DNA of 13,453 nt from an uncultured Bacteroidales bacterium (lineage in GTDB: Bacteria; Bacteroidota; Bacteroidia; Bacteroidales; UBA932): NCBI GenBank assembly GCA_946406275.1, contig CAMJJZ010000027.1:1-13453 (forward strand), written 5' to 3'. Position numbers and translations under genes: made by a program. Of the stretch, positions 6,859 through 13,453 are shown one piece after another; position 1 is the stretch's first letter, and every line of letters starts with the position of its first letter. The notes under the pieces were generated by a model that searched no databases, was not told the origin of the DNA, and saw only the letters and a program-made list of their open reading frames with translations.

Positions 6859-7562
6859 AGTATATACCCGACTTCCTTGAACCTGTAAAGGCGCTCCACG
6901 GCGCCGTCATGGATTATGAGCCGGCCGTCCTGGGATACGCCAAGGATGGCGCCGGTGAATTCTTCGTTGCCGCGGAGATAATCCACGTAGCGGGCCTGGA
7001 CGCCTTTTTGGAAGAGGCGGGAGGTGTAGGCGGCCGGGAGGCCTTCCAATTTATGCTGCAAGGACTCAAAGACCGCCATGAATGCCTTTAGGCAGTCTTC
7101 CAGCACGTATTCACGGCCGGTGGCAAGGCTCAGGGACGTGGCGTTTGCAAGCTGCGGGAACTCCTTCTGGTTGATGTTGATTCCAATGCCGATGACCGAG
7201 GCGGCAACGCGGCCGCCGGACAGGGAGTTCTCCACCAGGATGCCGCAGATCTTTTTGCGGCCCACGTAGATGTCGTTTGGCCACTTGATGCAGCAGGAAA
7301 CGCCATAGCCTTCAAGGAATTCCGCCACGGTAACGGAGGCCAGGTAGTTAAGGAGGTGCGCCTCCCCCGCCGCCAGGCCGGAAGGTTTCAGGACGATGGA
7401 GAACGTAAGGTTCTTCCCCGGCTCCGTGAACCAGGTGTTGCCGCGCTGGCCGCGGCCGGCGGTCTGCTCACGGGCTGCCAGGACGGTGCCGGAGGGCAGC
7501 TCCGGGAGCCGGCGCAGGGCCTCGGAGTTGGTGGAGTCTATGGTATCGTACCAGGTTATCAT
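6855..7562 (-). CDS. birA: Biotin--[acetyl-CoA-carboxylase] ligase, catalytic domain only
   Basis: This 235-residue protein attaches biotin, via biotinyl-AMP, to the carrier lysine of biotin-dependent carboxylases. Motifs: DSTN (9-12), the biotin/AMP-binding loop GRGQRGNTW (36-44), KWPNDIYVGRKKICGIL (93-109) with the catalytic Lys in KWPND, and GIGININ (125-131), followed by a small C-terminal SH3-like domain. The N-terminal winged helix of repressor-type BirA is absent, so it should be a group I ligase with no DNA-binding role. Its ATG overlaps the stop of the upstream metallo-hydrolase gene in an ATGA arrangement (7559-7562), indicating co-transcription and translational coupling. Its TAG stop lies at 6857-6855, inside the end of recJ. 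Confidence 0.95.
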   Translation of the reverse strand: MITWYDTIDSTNSEALRRLPELPSGTVLAAREQTAGRGQRGNTWFTEPGKNLTFSIVLKPSGLAAGEAHLLNYLASVTVAEFLEGYGVSCCIKWPNDIYVGRKKICGILVENSLSGGRVAASVIGIGININQKEFPQLANATSLSLATGREYVLEDCLKAFMAVFESLQHKLEGLPAAYTSRLFQKGVQARYVDYLRGNEEFTGAILGVSQDGRLIIHDGAVERLYRFKEVGYIL

Positions 7563-8224
7563 TCTTCCGGGAGGGGTTCGTTGAAGGGTTCCAGGAAGGG
7601 GTTGGAGGTGGCTTCACGGGCTATGGAGGTGGGCTGGCCGTGGCCGGGGATTACGTCAGTATCGCCGGGGAGGACCATCACGGTGCCAAGTATGGAACGC
7701 ATGATGGCATCGTAGTCGCCGCCAACAAGGTCTGTTCTGCCGATAGCTCCTGCAAAAAGGGTGTCTCCGCTTAGGAGGAGGCTGTTTTCCGCGCTGTAGT
7801 AGCACACGCAGCCGGGGGTATGGCCCGGAGTACGGAGGACCTTCCAGGTGACGCCGCCGCAGGTGATCTCGTCAGGTAACTCCTGCCAGGGAAAATCCAC
7901 CTTCAGGCTTTTGAAGGTTGGGATGCCGGCGAAGATTGAGGCGCCGCGCTCCAGTATTTCTTTATCGGCCCCGTTCATATACACCGGGACGGGGAACGTT
8001 TCCAGCAGGGACTTTACGCCCCAGACGTGGTCGAAGTGGCCGTGGGTGAGGAGGATGGCCTCCGGGGTAAGGGAATGTTCCCGGAAGAAAGACACCAGGG
8101 CGTCCGTGTCCGAGGGGTGGGACATGCCTGGATCCACCACTGCGCAGAGCGGACTACCGTCGGACCAGCACACTACGCAATTGGTTCCAAGCGGATTAAA
8201 TTGAAAGATTCTTGTGCGTAACAT
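7559..8224 (-). CDS. Metallo-beta-lactamase-fold hydrolase, glyoxalase II-like
   Basis: This 221-residue cytosolic protein has a complete binuclear metal site: THGHFDH (60-66), the TPGHTPG loop with His135, the bridging Asp154 in LSGDTLF, and His195 in PGHGQPT. The GAIGRTDL segment after LSGDTLFA is typical of the short YcbL/glyoxalase-II-like branch (about 200-220 residues), which lacks the C-terminal glutathione-binding domain of classical GloB. A thioester hydrolase role is likely; the substrate is not predictable from sequence. It is the first gene of a minus-strand operon with birA (4-nt overlap). The start ATG lies 5 nt downstream of a minus-strand -7 box, so the mRNA may be leaderless. 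Confidence 0.9.
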   Translation of the reverse strand: MLRTRIFQFNPLGTNCVVCWSDGSPLCAVVDPGMSHPSDTDALVSFFREHSLTPEAILLTHGHFDHVWGVKSLLETFPVPVYMNGADKEILERGASIFAGIPTFKSLKVDFPWQELPDEITCGGVTWKVLRTPGHTPGCVCYYSAENSLLLSGDTLFAGAIGRTDLVGGDYDAIMRSILGTVMVLPGDTDVIPGHGQPTSIAREATSNPFLEPFNEPLPEE

Positions 8225-8226
8225 TA

Positions 8227-8257
8227 TTGCAAAATTAATAAACTTTCACGAAATTTG
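8227..8257 (+). promoter_or_regulatory. Probable promoter for the deoxynucleoside kinase operon
   Basis: TTG (8227-8229) and GAAATTTG (8250-8257) are exactly 20 bp apart. The -7 box departs from TAnnTTTG at its first base (G for T). It ends 6 nt before ATG 8264. The whole divergent intergenic region is 39 bp, so this promoter and the minus-strand one abut. Confidence 0.4.
8230..8237 (-). promoter_or_regulatory. -7 box for the metallo-hydrolase/birA operon
   Basis: The minus strand reads TAATTTTG, an exact TAnnTTTG match, ending 5 nt before the ATG whose first base is 8224. No TTG -33 is visible at 19-21 bp. It adjoins the -33 element of the divergent plus-strand promoter. Confidence 0.45.
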
Positions 8258-8263
8258 TAGGGT

Positions 8264-8875
8264 ATGCACATTGGTATCGCAGGAAATATCGGCAGCGGCA
8301 AAACCACGCTGACCACACTGCTCGCCCGCCACTACGGCTGGACGCCCAAATTCGAGTCCGTCACCTACAATCCATACCTGGAAGATTACTACAAGGACAT
8401 CAAGCGTTGGTCCTTCGCCCTGGAAATGTATTTCCTGCAGCAGAGGCTCCACGACGTCCTGGAAATCTCCAAGAGTGACGATGTAATTATCCAGGACCGC
8501 ACCCTGTTTGAGGGCGTCCACATCTTCGTGGCAAACAACTACGCGCAGGGCAACCTGTCGGAACGGGACTACAACACGTACATGGACACGTACAACGTAA
8601 TGATGGAAGTAGTCCACGAACCGGACCTCATGATCTACCTCCGCTCCAGCATAGAGCACCTGGTCTCCCAGATCCAGAAGCGTGGAAGGGACTATGAGCA
8701 GACCATATCCATCGAGTACCTCTCTGGCCTCAACGAAAGGTACGAAAAATGGATCTCGGAGTACAAAGGCCGGCTCATAGTAATAGAAGCGGACAATATG
8801 GACTTCCTGAACAGGCCGGAAGACTTCGCAGCAATTACGGACCGCATAGACGCGGAACTTTACGGGCTGTTTTAG
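8264..8875 (+). CDS. Deoxynucleoside kinase, first of tandem pair
   Basis: This 203-residue enzyme belongs to the dCK/dGK-type deoxyribonucleoside kinase family, which salvages deoxynucleosides by 5'-phosphorylation in the cytosol. It shows the P-loop GNIGSGKTT (7-15), the PYLEDYY and RWSF substrate-pocket segments (37-51), the IQDRT motif (76-80; Asp78-Arg79 in place of the usual Glu-Arg), PDLMIYLRSS (120-129) and the LID QIQKRGRDYEQ (136-146). It is about 63% identical without gaps to the next gene (128 of 203 by hand count). The stretch 81-120 is the most divergent: it has FEG where the paralogue has YED, so the position matching Asp133 of human dCK is Gly84. That residue contacts the base in dCK, so specificity probably differs. 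Substrate unknown; purine deoxynucleosides are likely by family. Confidence 0.9.
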   Translation: MHIGIAGNIGSGKTTLTTLLARHYGWTPKFESVTYNPYLEDYYKDIKRWSFALEMYFLQQRLHDVLEISKSDDVIIQDRTLFEGVHIFVANNYAQGNLSERDYNTYMDTYNVMMEVVHEPDLMIYLRSSIEHLVSQIQKRGRDYEQTISIEYLSGLNERYEKWISEYKGRLIVIEADNMDFLNRPEDFAAITDRIDAELYGLF

Positions 8876-8877
8876 AG

Positions 8878-8900
8878 ATTCCCGGGACAAGCCCGAGAAT
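8878..8900. repeat. Short palindrome between the kinase genes
   Basis: ATTCCCGGG (8878-8886) and CCCGAGAAT (8892-8900) pair at 8 of 9 positions around the loop ACAAG, starting 3 nt after the first kinase's stop. No T-tract follows, so it is not a classical terminator. It resembles the dispersed GC-centred palindromes common in many bacterial genomes and might modulate the ratio of the two kinases by mRNA processing or stability. Confidence 0.55.
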
Positions 8901-8927
8901 GACGACAAAAAATAAAACCAATATATT

Positions 8928-9563
8928 ATGCACATAGCAATAGCCGGAAACATAGGCAGCGGAAAAACCACGCTGACCAAAATGCTCGCCAACCATTATG
9001 GCTGGACGCCCAAATTCGAGTCCGTGGACTTCAATCCCTACCTCGCAGACTTCTACGAGGACATGGAGCGCTGGTCCTTCAATCTTCAGATCTACTTCCT
9101 GAACAAGCGTTTCCAGGACGTGGTGGAGATTTCCAAGCACAAGGAAGTCATAATCCAGGACCGCACCATATATGAGGACGCCCGCATCTTCGCACCCAAC
9201 CTGCACGCCATGGGCCTCATGTCCACCCGTGACTTCGAGAACTATTCGGACCTCTTCGACCTCATGATGTCCCTGGTGAACCCGCCGGATCTGATGATCT
9301 ACCTCAGGAGCTCCATCCCCAACCTCATCGCCCAGATCCAGAAGCGCGGCCGCGAGTATGAGCGCAGCATCCGCATAGACTACATCACCGGCCTCAACCA
9401 GAGGTACGAGGACTGGATCAAGGACTACAAGTCCAGGCTCCTCATCATAGACGTGGACAACATCAAGTTCGAAAACAATCCGGAAGGCTTCCAGTACATC
9501 ACGGACAAGATAGATGCTGAGCTCTACGGCCTCTTCCCTTCAGAAAACAAAACACTCTTATAA
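8928..9563 (+). CDS. Deoxynucleoside kinase, second of tandem pair
   Basis: This 211-residue paralogue of the preceding gene has the same motif order: P-loop GNIGSGKTT (7-15), NPYLADFY and RWSF (36-51), IQDRTIYEDARIF (76-88), PDLMIYLRSS (120-129), LID QIQKRGREYER (136-146). It keeps the Asp84 expected for base recognition in the dCK/dGK family and carries a short unique C-terminal tail (PSENKTLL) absent from its neighbour. Known tandem kinases of this type in Lactobacillus form a deoxyadenosine/deoxyguanosine kinase heterodimer; whether these two assemble likewise is inference. It lies 52 bp after the first kinase and 1 nt before the acyl-CoA ligase gene, so the three are probably one transcript. 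Confidence 0.92.
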   Translation: MHIAIAGNIGSGKTTLTKMLANHYGWTPKFESVDFNPYLADFYEDMERWSFNLQIYFLNKRFQDVVEISKHKEVIIQDRTIYEDARIFAPNLHAMGLMSTRDFENYSDLFDLMMSLVNPPDLMIYLRSSIPNLIAQIQKRGREYERSIRIDYITGLNQRYEDWIKDYKSRLLIIDVDNIKFENNPEGFQYITDKIDAELYGLFPSENKTLL

Positions 9564-9564
9564 T

Positions 9565-11487
9565 ATGGCAGAAAGACCTACCATCATCGACTTTGTCGAA
9601 AAGTATAGCAGACAGTTTGAGAACGAGCCCTACCTTCGTGAGAAGGTGGGCGGTGAGTGGAAAGTCCTCACCCAGGGCCAGACCCGTGAGGAGGCATACC
9701 GCATTGGCGCGGGCCTCATGTCGCTGGGCCTCAAGAAAGGAGACAAGATAGCCCTCCTTTCCGAAAGCCGCGCAATGTGGATCCTGGCGGAGCTGGGCGC
9801 AATGTACGCAGGCGCAACGGACGTTCCGCTGTCCGTGAACCTCGGCGACGGCAAGGACCTGGTGTTCCGCATCAAGCACTCGGATTCCAAGTGGATCCTG
9901 GTGTCCTGCAACCACCTTCCCAAGATCCGCGCCATCCTCCCGGAATGCCCGGAGGTAGAAAAAGTCATCGTCTTTGACGATACCGCCTTCGACCTGGAGA
10001 AGCTGGAAGACCGCGAAATCCGCATGTCCGAAATCCAGAAGATGGGCGACGAGTTCCTCAAAGCCCACAGGGACGAGTTCGTTGCCCGCTACAAGAGCAT
10101 CGGCCCTGACGATTATGCCAATATCTCATACACCTCCGGCACCACGGCGGACCCCAAGGGAATCCTCCTCACCCACCGCAACTACACCGCAAACGTGGAG
10201 CAGGGCAACTCCGTTATCTCCGTGGACTTCGGCGCCACCATGCTCATCATCCTGCCGCTGGACCACTGCTTCGCGCACGTGGCCGGCATGTACACCATGA
10301 TGATCTACGGCGGCTCCATCGCTTTTGTCCCCATCGGCAAAAACGCCCTTGCAACGCTGCGTAACGTGCCCACCGCCATCATGGAGACCAGGCCGCACAT
10401 CATGCTGTCCGTCCCCGCGCTGGCACGCAACTTCAAGAAGAACATCGAAAGCGGCATCAAGAAGAAGGGCGGCTTCACGGAGAAGCTCTTCAACTTTGCG
10501 CTGGACAATGCCATCAAGTACAATAAGGAATACTACAACCGCGGAACAGGCGGCACCTTCTGGAGGAAACCCCTGGTGGACCTCTTCGACAAGATAATCT
10601 TCAAGAAGGTACGTGAGAGCTTCGGCGGACGCATGAAGTTCTTCGTGGGCGGCGGCGCCCTCCTGGACATCGAACTGCAGCGCTTCTTCTGCGCCGTGGG
10701 TATGCCCATGTTCCAGGGCTACGGCCTCACGGAAGCAACGCCCATCATCTGCGCCAACTCTGAAGGCCACGCCAGGTTCGGTTCATCGGGCCGCATTGTT
10801 AAGCCCATGGACTGCGTCATCCTTGACGCCGAGGGCAAGGAAGTCCCTCACGGCACGCGCGGAGAAATCGTGATCCGCGGTGAGAACGTGATGGCCGGCT
10901 ACTGGAAGAACCCCAAGGCCACTGCCGATACCATCATCGACGGCTGGCTCCACACCGGCGACATGGGTTATATCTGCCCGGACGATCCTGAGTTCCTGTA
11001 TGTTGTAGGTCGATTCAAGAGCCTCCTCATCTCCTCCGACGGCGAAAAGTACTCCCCGGAAGGCTACGAAGACAACCTCACGGAAACCTCCAAGTGGGTT
11101 GCCGCCTGCGTCCTCCACAACGACCAGAAGCCCTTCTGCGTAGCCCTCATCGTCCCGGACAAGACCAACCTGGCGGACGCCTGCCAGAAGAAGGGCCTGG
11201 ATCCAAAGTCCGACGAAGGCAAGCGCTACATGCTGTCCCTCATCGATGCCGATGCCAACTCCTACAAGAAAGGCGGCAAGCGCGAGGGCGTGTTCCCGGA
11301 GCGCTGGCTCCCTTCCGCAATAGGCATCTGCGACGAGGAATTCACCATCGCCAACAAGATGATGAACTCCACCATGAAGATAGTCCGCGGCAAGGTGGAA
11401 GAGCACTATGCAGACCTTCTTGACTACCTGTATACCGCAGAAGCCAAGGACATCTGCAATGCCCGTAATATGAAGGCGCTGGGATAG
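9565..11487 (+). CDS. Long-chain fatty acid--CoA ligase (AMP-forming)
   Basis: This 640-residue ANL-superfamily enzyme is predicted to activate long-chain fatty acids to acyl-CoA through an acyl-adenylate, probably at the inner membrane face. It shows the phosphate loop YTSGTTADPKG (189-199; Ala where most members have Gly after TT), the adenine-binding YGLTEATP (386-393), HTGD (463-466), the hinge GRFKS (482-486), SSDGEKYSPEGYED (490-503) and a C-terminal MKIVRGK with Lys605 as candidate catalytic lysine. About 35 residues (540-575) between the C-terminal strands resemble the insertion of FadD15-type ligases. Start choice: ATG 9565 lies one base after the upstream stop and gives the typical MAERPTIIDF start; an earlier in-frame codon at 9514 would overlap the kinase by 50 bp. 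The chain-length preference is not readable from sequence. Confidence 0.93.
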   Translation: MAERPTIIDFVEKYSRQFENEPYLREKVGGEWKVLTQGQTREEAYRIGAGLMSLGLKKGDKIALLSESRAMWILAELGAMYAGATDVPLSVNLGDGKDLVFRIKHSDSKWILVSCNHLPKIRAILPECPEVEKVIVFDDTAFDLEKLEDREIRMSEIQKMGDEFLKAHRDEFVARYKSIGPDDYANISYTSGTTADPKGILLTHRNYTANVEQGNSVISVDFGATMLIILPLDHCFAHVAGMYTMMIYGGSIAFVPIGKNALATLRNVPTAIMETRPHIMLSVPALARNFKKNIESGIKKKGGFTEKLFNFALDNAIKYNKEYYNRGTGGTFWRKPLVDLFDKIIFKKVRESFGGRMKFFVGGGALLDIELQRFFCAVGMPMFQGYGLTEATPIICANSEGHARFGSSGRIVKPMDCVILDAEGKEVPHGTRGEIVIRGENVMAGYWKNPKATADTIIDGWLHTGDMGYICPDDPEFLYVVGRFKSLLISSDGEKYSPEGYEDNLTETSKWVAACVLHNDQKPFCVALIVPDKTNLADACQKKGLDPKSDEGKRYMLSLIDADANSYKKGGKREGVFPERWLPSAIGICDEEFTIANKMMNSTMKIVRGKVEEHYADLLDYLYTAEAKDICNARNMKALG

Positions 11488-11494
11488 TATTCTT

Positions 11495-11548
11495 TGCCGC
11501 CTTGACCAAGAAACGCCCTTCTTCGGTGCTCTAGTCGTCAAGGCGGCA
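11495..11548. repeat. Palindromic repeat family, copy C
   Basis: TGCCGCCTTGAC (11495-11506) and its exact reverse complement GTCAAGGCGGCA (11537-11548) flank a 30-nt spacer that aligns with the copy A spacer (shared AGAAAC-x-CCCT). It fills the gap between the acyl-CoA ligase and the lipoprotein gene, about 7 kb from copies A and B. AGTATT occurs on both sides (11486-11491 and 11548-11553), but 3 nt off the left edge, so it is only a weak hint of a target duplication. Its stem uses T/A where copy B uses C/G, both paired. Confidence 0.8.
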
Positions 11549-11560
11549 GTATTATAGCAT

Positions 11561-12322
11561 ATGAGAAGAATCGTTATTTGTGTTTTGGCCTCATTGGCCT
11601 TGACATCTTGTCAACTGTTCGGCCTGGTGGCGGTAATTGGTAACGGTGTGCGCTATGAGGCCACCATTGAAGTTGGTGAGTTCAATGCACTTTCCGTTCC
11701 GTCATCGCTGGATGTAGTTTACTCCCAGACTGCCGGGGAGCAGTCCGTTACGCTTGTGTGTGACGAGAACCTGTTCGAGTATTATAATATTAGGGTAGAG
11801 GATAACACCCTCATTGCCGACACAAAGCCGGGCGTGGTCAACATCAGTCCCAGGATCAAGAATGTCCTTACCGTGAACTCACCTGTCCTGAACCAGGTAA
11901 AGGTGTCCGGTTCCGGAGACTGTGACGTGGAAGGCCTGCTGGCCGCCGGGGAGAGTTTTCTGGTGAAGGTTTCCGGCAGTGGAGACTTCCACGCACGTGA
12001 CCGCGTGACCGCCAAGATCTTCACGGCAACCACCAGCGGCTCCGGGAACATCGGCTTTACCGAGGTCTTCGCCCAGGCGGCGGAGTTCAAGTCTTCCGGC
12101 AGCGGAACCGTAGGCGTGGATACCCTCACGGCAGATAGCATCAAGGCTACCACTACAGGCAGCGGAGACATCCACCTCACCTGCAAGGATGCCGGATATA
12201 TCGAGGCTTCCACGTCCGGTAGCGGAGATATCGTCCTAAAGGGTAATGCCCTCAGCGTCAAAAGCAATAGTACCGGCAGCGGCCGCGTGAATTCCAAGAA
12301 CCTCAGCATTTCCGGGAAATAA
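11561..12322 (+). CDS. Lipoprotein with DUF2807 (putative adhesin head GIN) domain
   Basis: This 253-residue exported protein has a short lipoprotein signal (MRRIVICVLASLALTSC) with lipobox LTSC and Cys17 as the lipidated residue. The body matches the DUF2807/GIN-domain pattern: an N-terminal strand-rich part with FNALSVPSSLDVVYSQ (41-56), VTLVCDENL and NVLTVNSP, then seven GSG turns at residues 117, 139, 160, 180, 200, 220 and 239, spaced 19-22 residues. This regular spacing suggests a right-handed parallel beta-helix with one turn per repeat. Such proteins are abundant in Bacteroidota envelopes; the adhesin label is historical and no molecular function is established. Its TAA stop overlaps the ATG of the next gene by one base (TAATG), so the two are probably translationally coupled. 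Confidence 0.88.
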   Translation: MRRIVICVLASLALTSCQLFGLVAVIGNGVRYEATIEVGEFNALSVPSSLDVVYSQTAGEQSVTLVCDENLFEYYNIRVEDNTLIADTKPGVVNISPRIKNVLTVNSPVLNQVKVSGSGDCDVEGLLAAGESFLVKVSGSGDFHARDRVTAKIFTATTSGSGNIGFTEVFAQAAEFKSSGSGTVGVDTLTADSIKATTTGSGDIHLTCKDAGYIEASTSGSGDIVLKGNALSVKSNSTGSGRVNSKNLSISGK

Positions 12323-13452
12323 TGAAAAAAGCACTTTTATGGATAATCGGCATACTTGCCGTAATCTGCATTGCCGTGGCCTGCATCTGGGGCGGTGAGA
12401 TTGCCAGCATCAATTCCGTAAAGCAGGTTGGGGACAACAAGTACCTGTACCGTATGGACTACAAGGCCCCGTACGACCTTGATGACCTCATCAACCACGA
12501 CATCGATGAAAACGCGGAACTTCTGGACTACGTGGTTGGCCGCATCGGCAAGGGCCTTCCCCTAAAGATAAAGAGCGCCCAGGTGGAGGAAGAGGAAGAG
12601 GAAGGCGGCGAACACTGCACTTCCTTCCAGGCCAGAAAGGCCTCCGGAGATGGCTTCTGGTATGGCCGTAACTACGATTTCTACAAGAATCCCACAATGG
12701 TCACGGTCTCCCATCCCAAGAAAGGTTATGCCTCTATTGCGGTGAGCGACATGTCCCATTTCGGGTATTCCCTGGAGAAGTTGCCGGATTCCTTTATGGC
12801 TAAACTCAGCTGCCTCGCCGCTATCTACGCCCCCGTTGACGGCATCAACGAAAAAGGCCTCTGCACCTCCATCATGGCCCTTCCCAAACAGGCATCCCAG
12901 CAGGACACCCCCAAGCACGATGTTGGCACCACCATCATAATGCGCCTCTGGCTGGACCGCTGCGCCACCGTGCAGGAAGCCCTTGATCTGGCGGCAACCC
13001 TCGACGTCCGCCACGACGCCAAGGTAGGCTCCGGCTACCACTATATGGTTGCCGATGCCTCCGGCCACTGCGCCGTCCTGGAGTTTGACAAGGAAGACGG
13101 CTGGAAGAGCATGGTAGTACGTAAGAATCCGGACCAGAACAGCATGCTTGTCACAAACCACCTGCTGTCGGAAAAGTACTACACCACCGTGCCGGACATC
13201 GCCGTGGGCAACCCCCACAGCAAGAGCTGGTGGCGCTACGAAACCGCCGGTGCATACCTCGCAGAGCACGACGGCATTCTCACCCTGGAGCAGGCCCAGG
13301 AATGCCTCTCCCAGGTCCACTGGAAAGACCTTGTCTGGGACGATGGCACCATCGAGGACACCCAGTACAGCAACGTCTACGACCAGACCAACATCACCCT
13401 GGACCTCCGCAGCTGGGCCGACTACGACACCACCTGCCACTTTACGCTGTAG
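12322..13452 (+). CDS. Membrane-anchored Ntn hydrolase, choloylglycine hydrolase/acyltransferase superfamily
   Basis: This 376-residue protein has an N-terminal hydrophobic segment (residues 4-23; transmembrane anchor or weak lipoprotein signal ending AVAC with Cys21), a linker with an acidic run (EEEEEEGGE, 89-97), then the catalytic domain beginning at Cys99 (HCTSF). YGRNYDF (114-120) supplies Arg116 and Asp119 at the spacing seen in bile salt hydrolase (Arg18, Asp21). Further family features are DGINEKGL (173-180), MVADASG (242-248), VTNHLL (277-282), the Arg of WWRYE (303-307) and a C-terminal QYSNVYDQTN. Cys99 is internal, so self-cleavage of the 98-residue propeptide would be needed to free it, as in penicillin acyltransferases. 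The position matching oxyanion residue Asn82 of bile salt hydrolase (Tyr in penicillin V acylase) appears to be Ala186, which argues against bile salts. A linear amide or acyl-amino-acid substrate is likely but unknown. Complete: TAG at 13450-13452. Confidence 0.82.
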   Translation: MKKALLWIIGILAVICIAVACIWGGEIASINSVKQVGDNKYLYRMDYKAPYDLDDLINHDIDENAELLDYVVGRIGKGLPLKIKSAQVEEEEEEGGEHCTSFQARKASGDGFWYGRNYDFYKNPTMVTVSHPKKGYASIAVSDMSHFGYSLEKLPDSFMAKLSCLAAIYAPVDGINEKGLCTSIMALPKQASQQDTPKHDVGTTIIMRLWLDRCATVQEALDLAATLDVRHDAKVGSGYHYMVADASGHCAVLEFDKEDGWKSMVVRKNPDQNSMLVTNHLLSEKYYTTVPDIAVGNPHSKSWWRYETAGAYLAEHDGILTLEQAQECLSQVHWKDLVWDDGTIEDTQYSNVYDQTNITLDLRSWADYDTTCHFTL

Positions 13453-13453
13453 C

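Noticed and set aside
7559..8224. Beta-lactamase resistance gene
   Set aside because: The protein has the metallo-beta-lactamase fold, but its GRTDL segment, short length, lack of a signal peptide and operon with birA fit the glyoxalase-II-like hydrolases.
9514..9564. An upstream start adding 17 residues to the acyl-CoA ligase
   Set aside because: It would overlap the end of the kinase gene by 50 bp, and the extra residues are just a shifted reading of kinase sequence; ATG 9565 gives the normal N-terminus.
12562..13440. A 292-codon minus-strand open frame inside the Ntn hydrolase gene
   Set aside because: It is antisense to a gene with a complete set of superfamily motifs and is explained by codon bias.
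11561..13453. Defence or toxin-antitoxin pair in the last two genes
   Set aside because: One product is a DUF2807 lipoprotein and the other a membrane-anchored Ntn hydrolase; no nuclease, toxin or sensor domain is visible.

Overview
The window looks like chromosomal DNA from a member of the Bacteroidota, most likely a Bacteroidales gut or rumen lineage. Four lines of evidence point there: TAnnTTTG-type -7 promoter boxes with no clear Shine-Dalgarno sequences; a ParC-type topoisomerase with a long acidic tail; a tandem pair of small deoxynucleoside kinases; and an acyl-CoA ligase with a TSGTTADPKG nucleotide loop. The coding DNA strongly prefers C or G at third codon positions. I cannot name the genus.

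Layout. Bases 1-441 are the 3' end of era (ribosome-assembly GTPase). A 109-bp inverted-repeat element with a cloverleaf-like fold (441-549) separates it from parC (567-3341). A hairpin, a promoter box and a glycerate 2-kinase gene (3376-4392) follow. The 185-bp gap to aroK (shikimate kinase, 4578-5069) holds two inverted copies of a roughly 55-bp palindromic repeat, an 11-bp tandem repeat and a promoter box. recJ (5122-6858) has its own promoter, overlaid by palindromes. birA (6855-7562) and a glyoxalase-II-like metallo-hydrolase (7559-8224) form a minus-strand operon that converges on recJ. A 39-bp divergent promoter region (8225-8263) separates that operon from the plus-strand run of two paralogous deoxynucleoside kinases (8264-8875, 8928-9563) and a long-chain acyl-CoA ligase (9565-11487). 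After a third copy of the palindromic repeat comes a tightly joined pair: a DUF2807-type lipoprotein (11561-12322) and a membrane-anchored Ntn hydrolase of the choloylglycine hydrolase/acyltransferase superfamily (12322-13452).

Most genes are housekeeping: ribosome assembly, DNA topology and repair, aromatic amino acid synthesis, biotinylation, nucleotide salvage and lipid activation. The last two genes are envelope proteins of unknown specificity. No defence island, phage, insertion sequence, CRISPR array, tRNA or rRNA is visible. The most interesting signals are non-coding: the dispersed palindromic repeat family, whose stem shows a compensatory change between copies; the branched inverted-repeat element after era; and a run of promoters placed so close to start codons that several transcripts may be leaderless.
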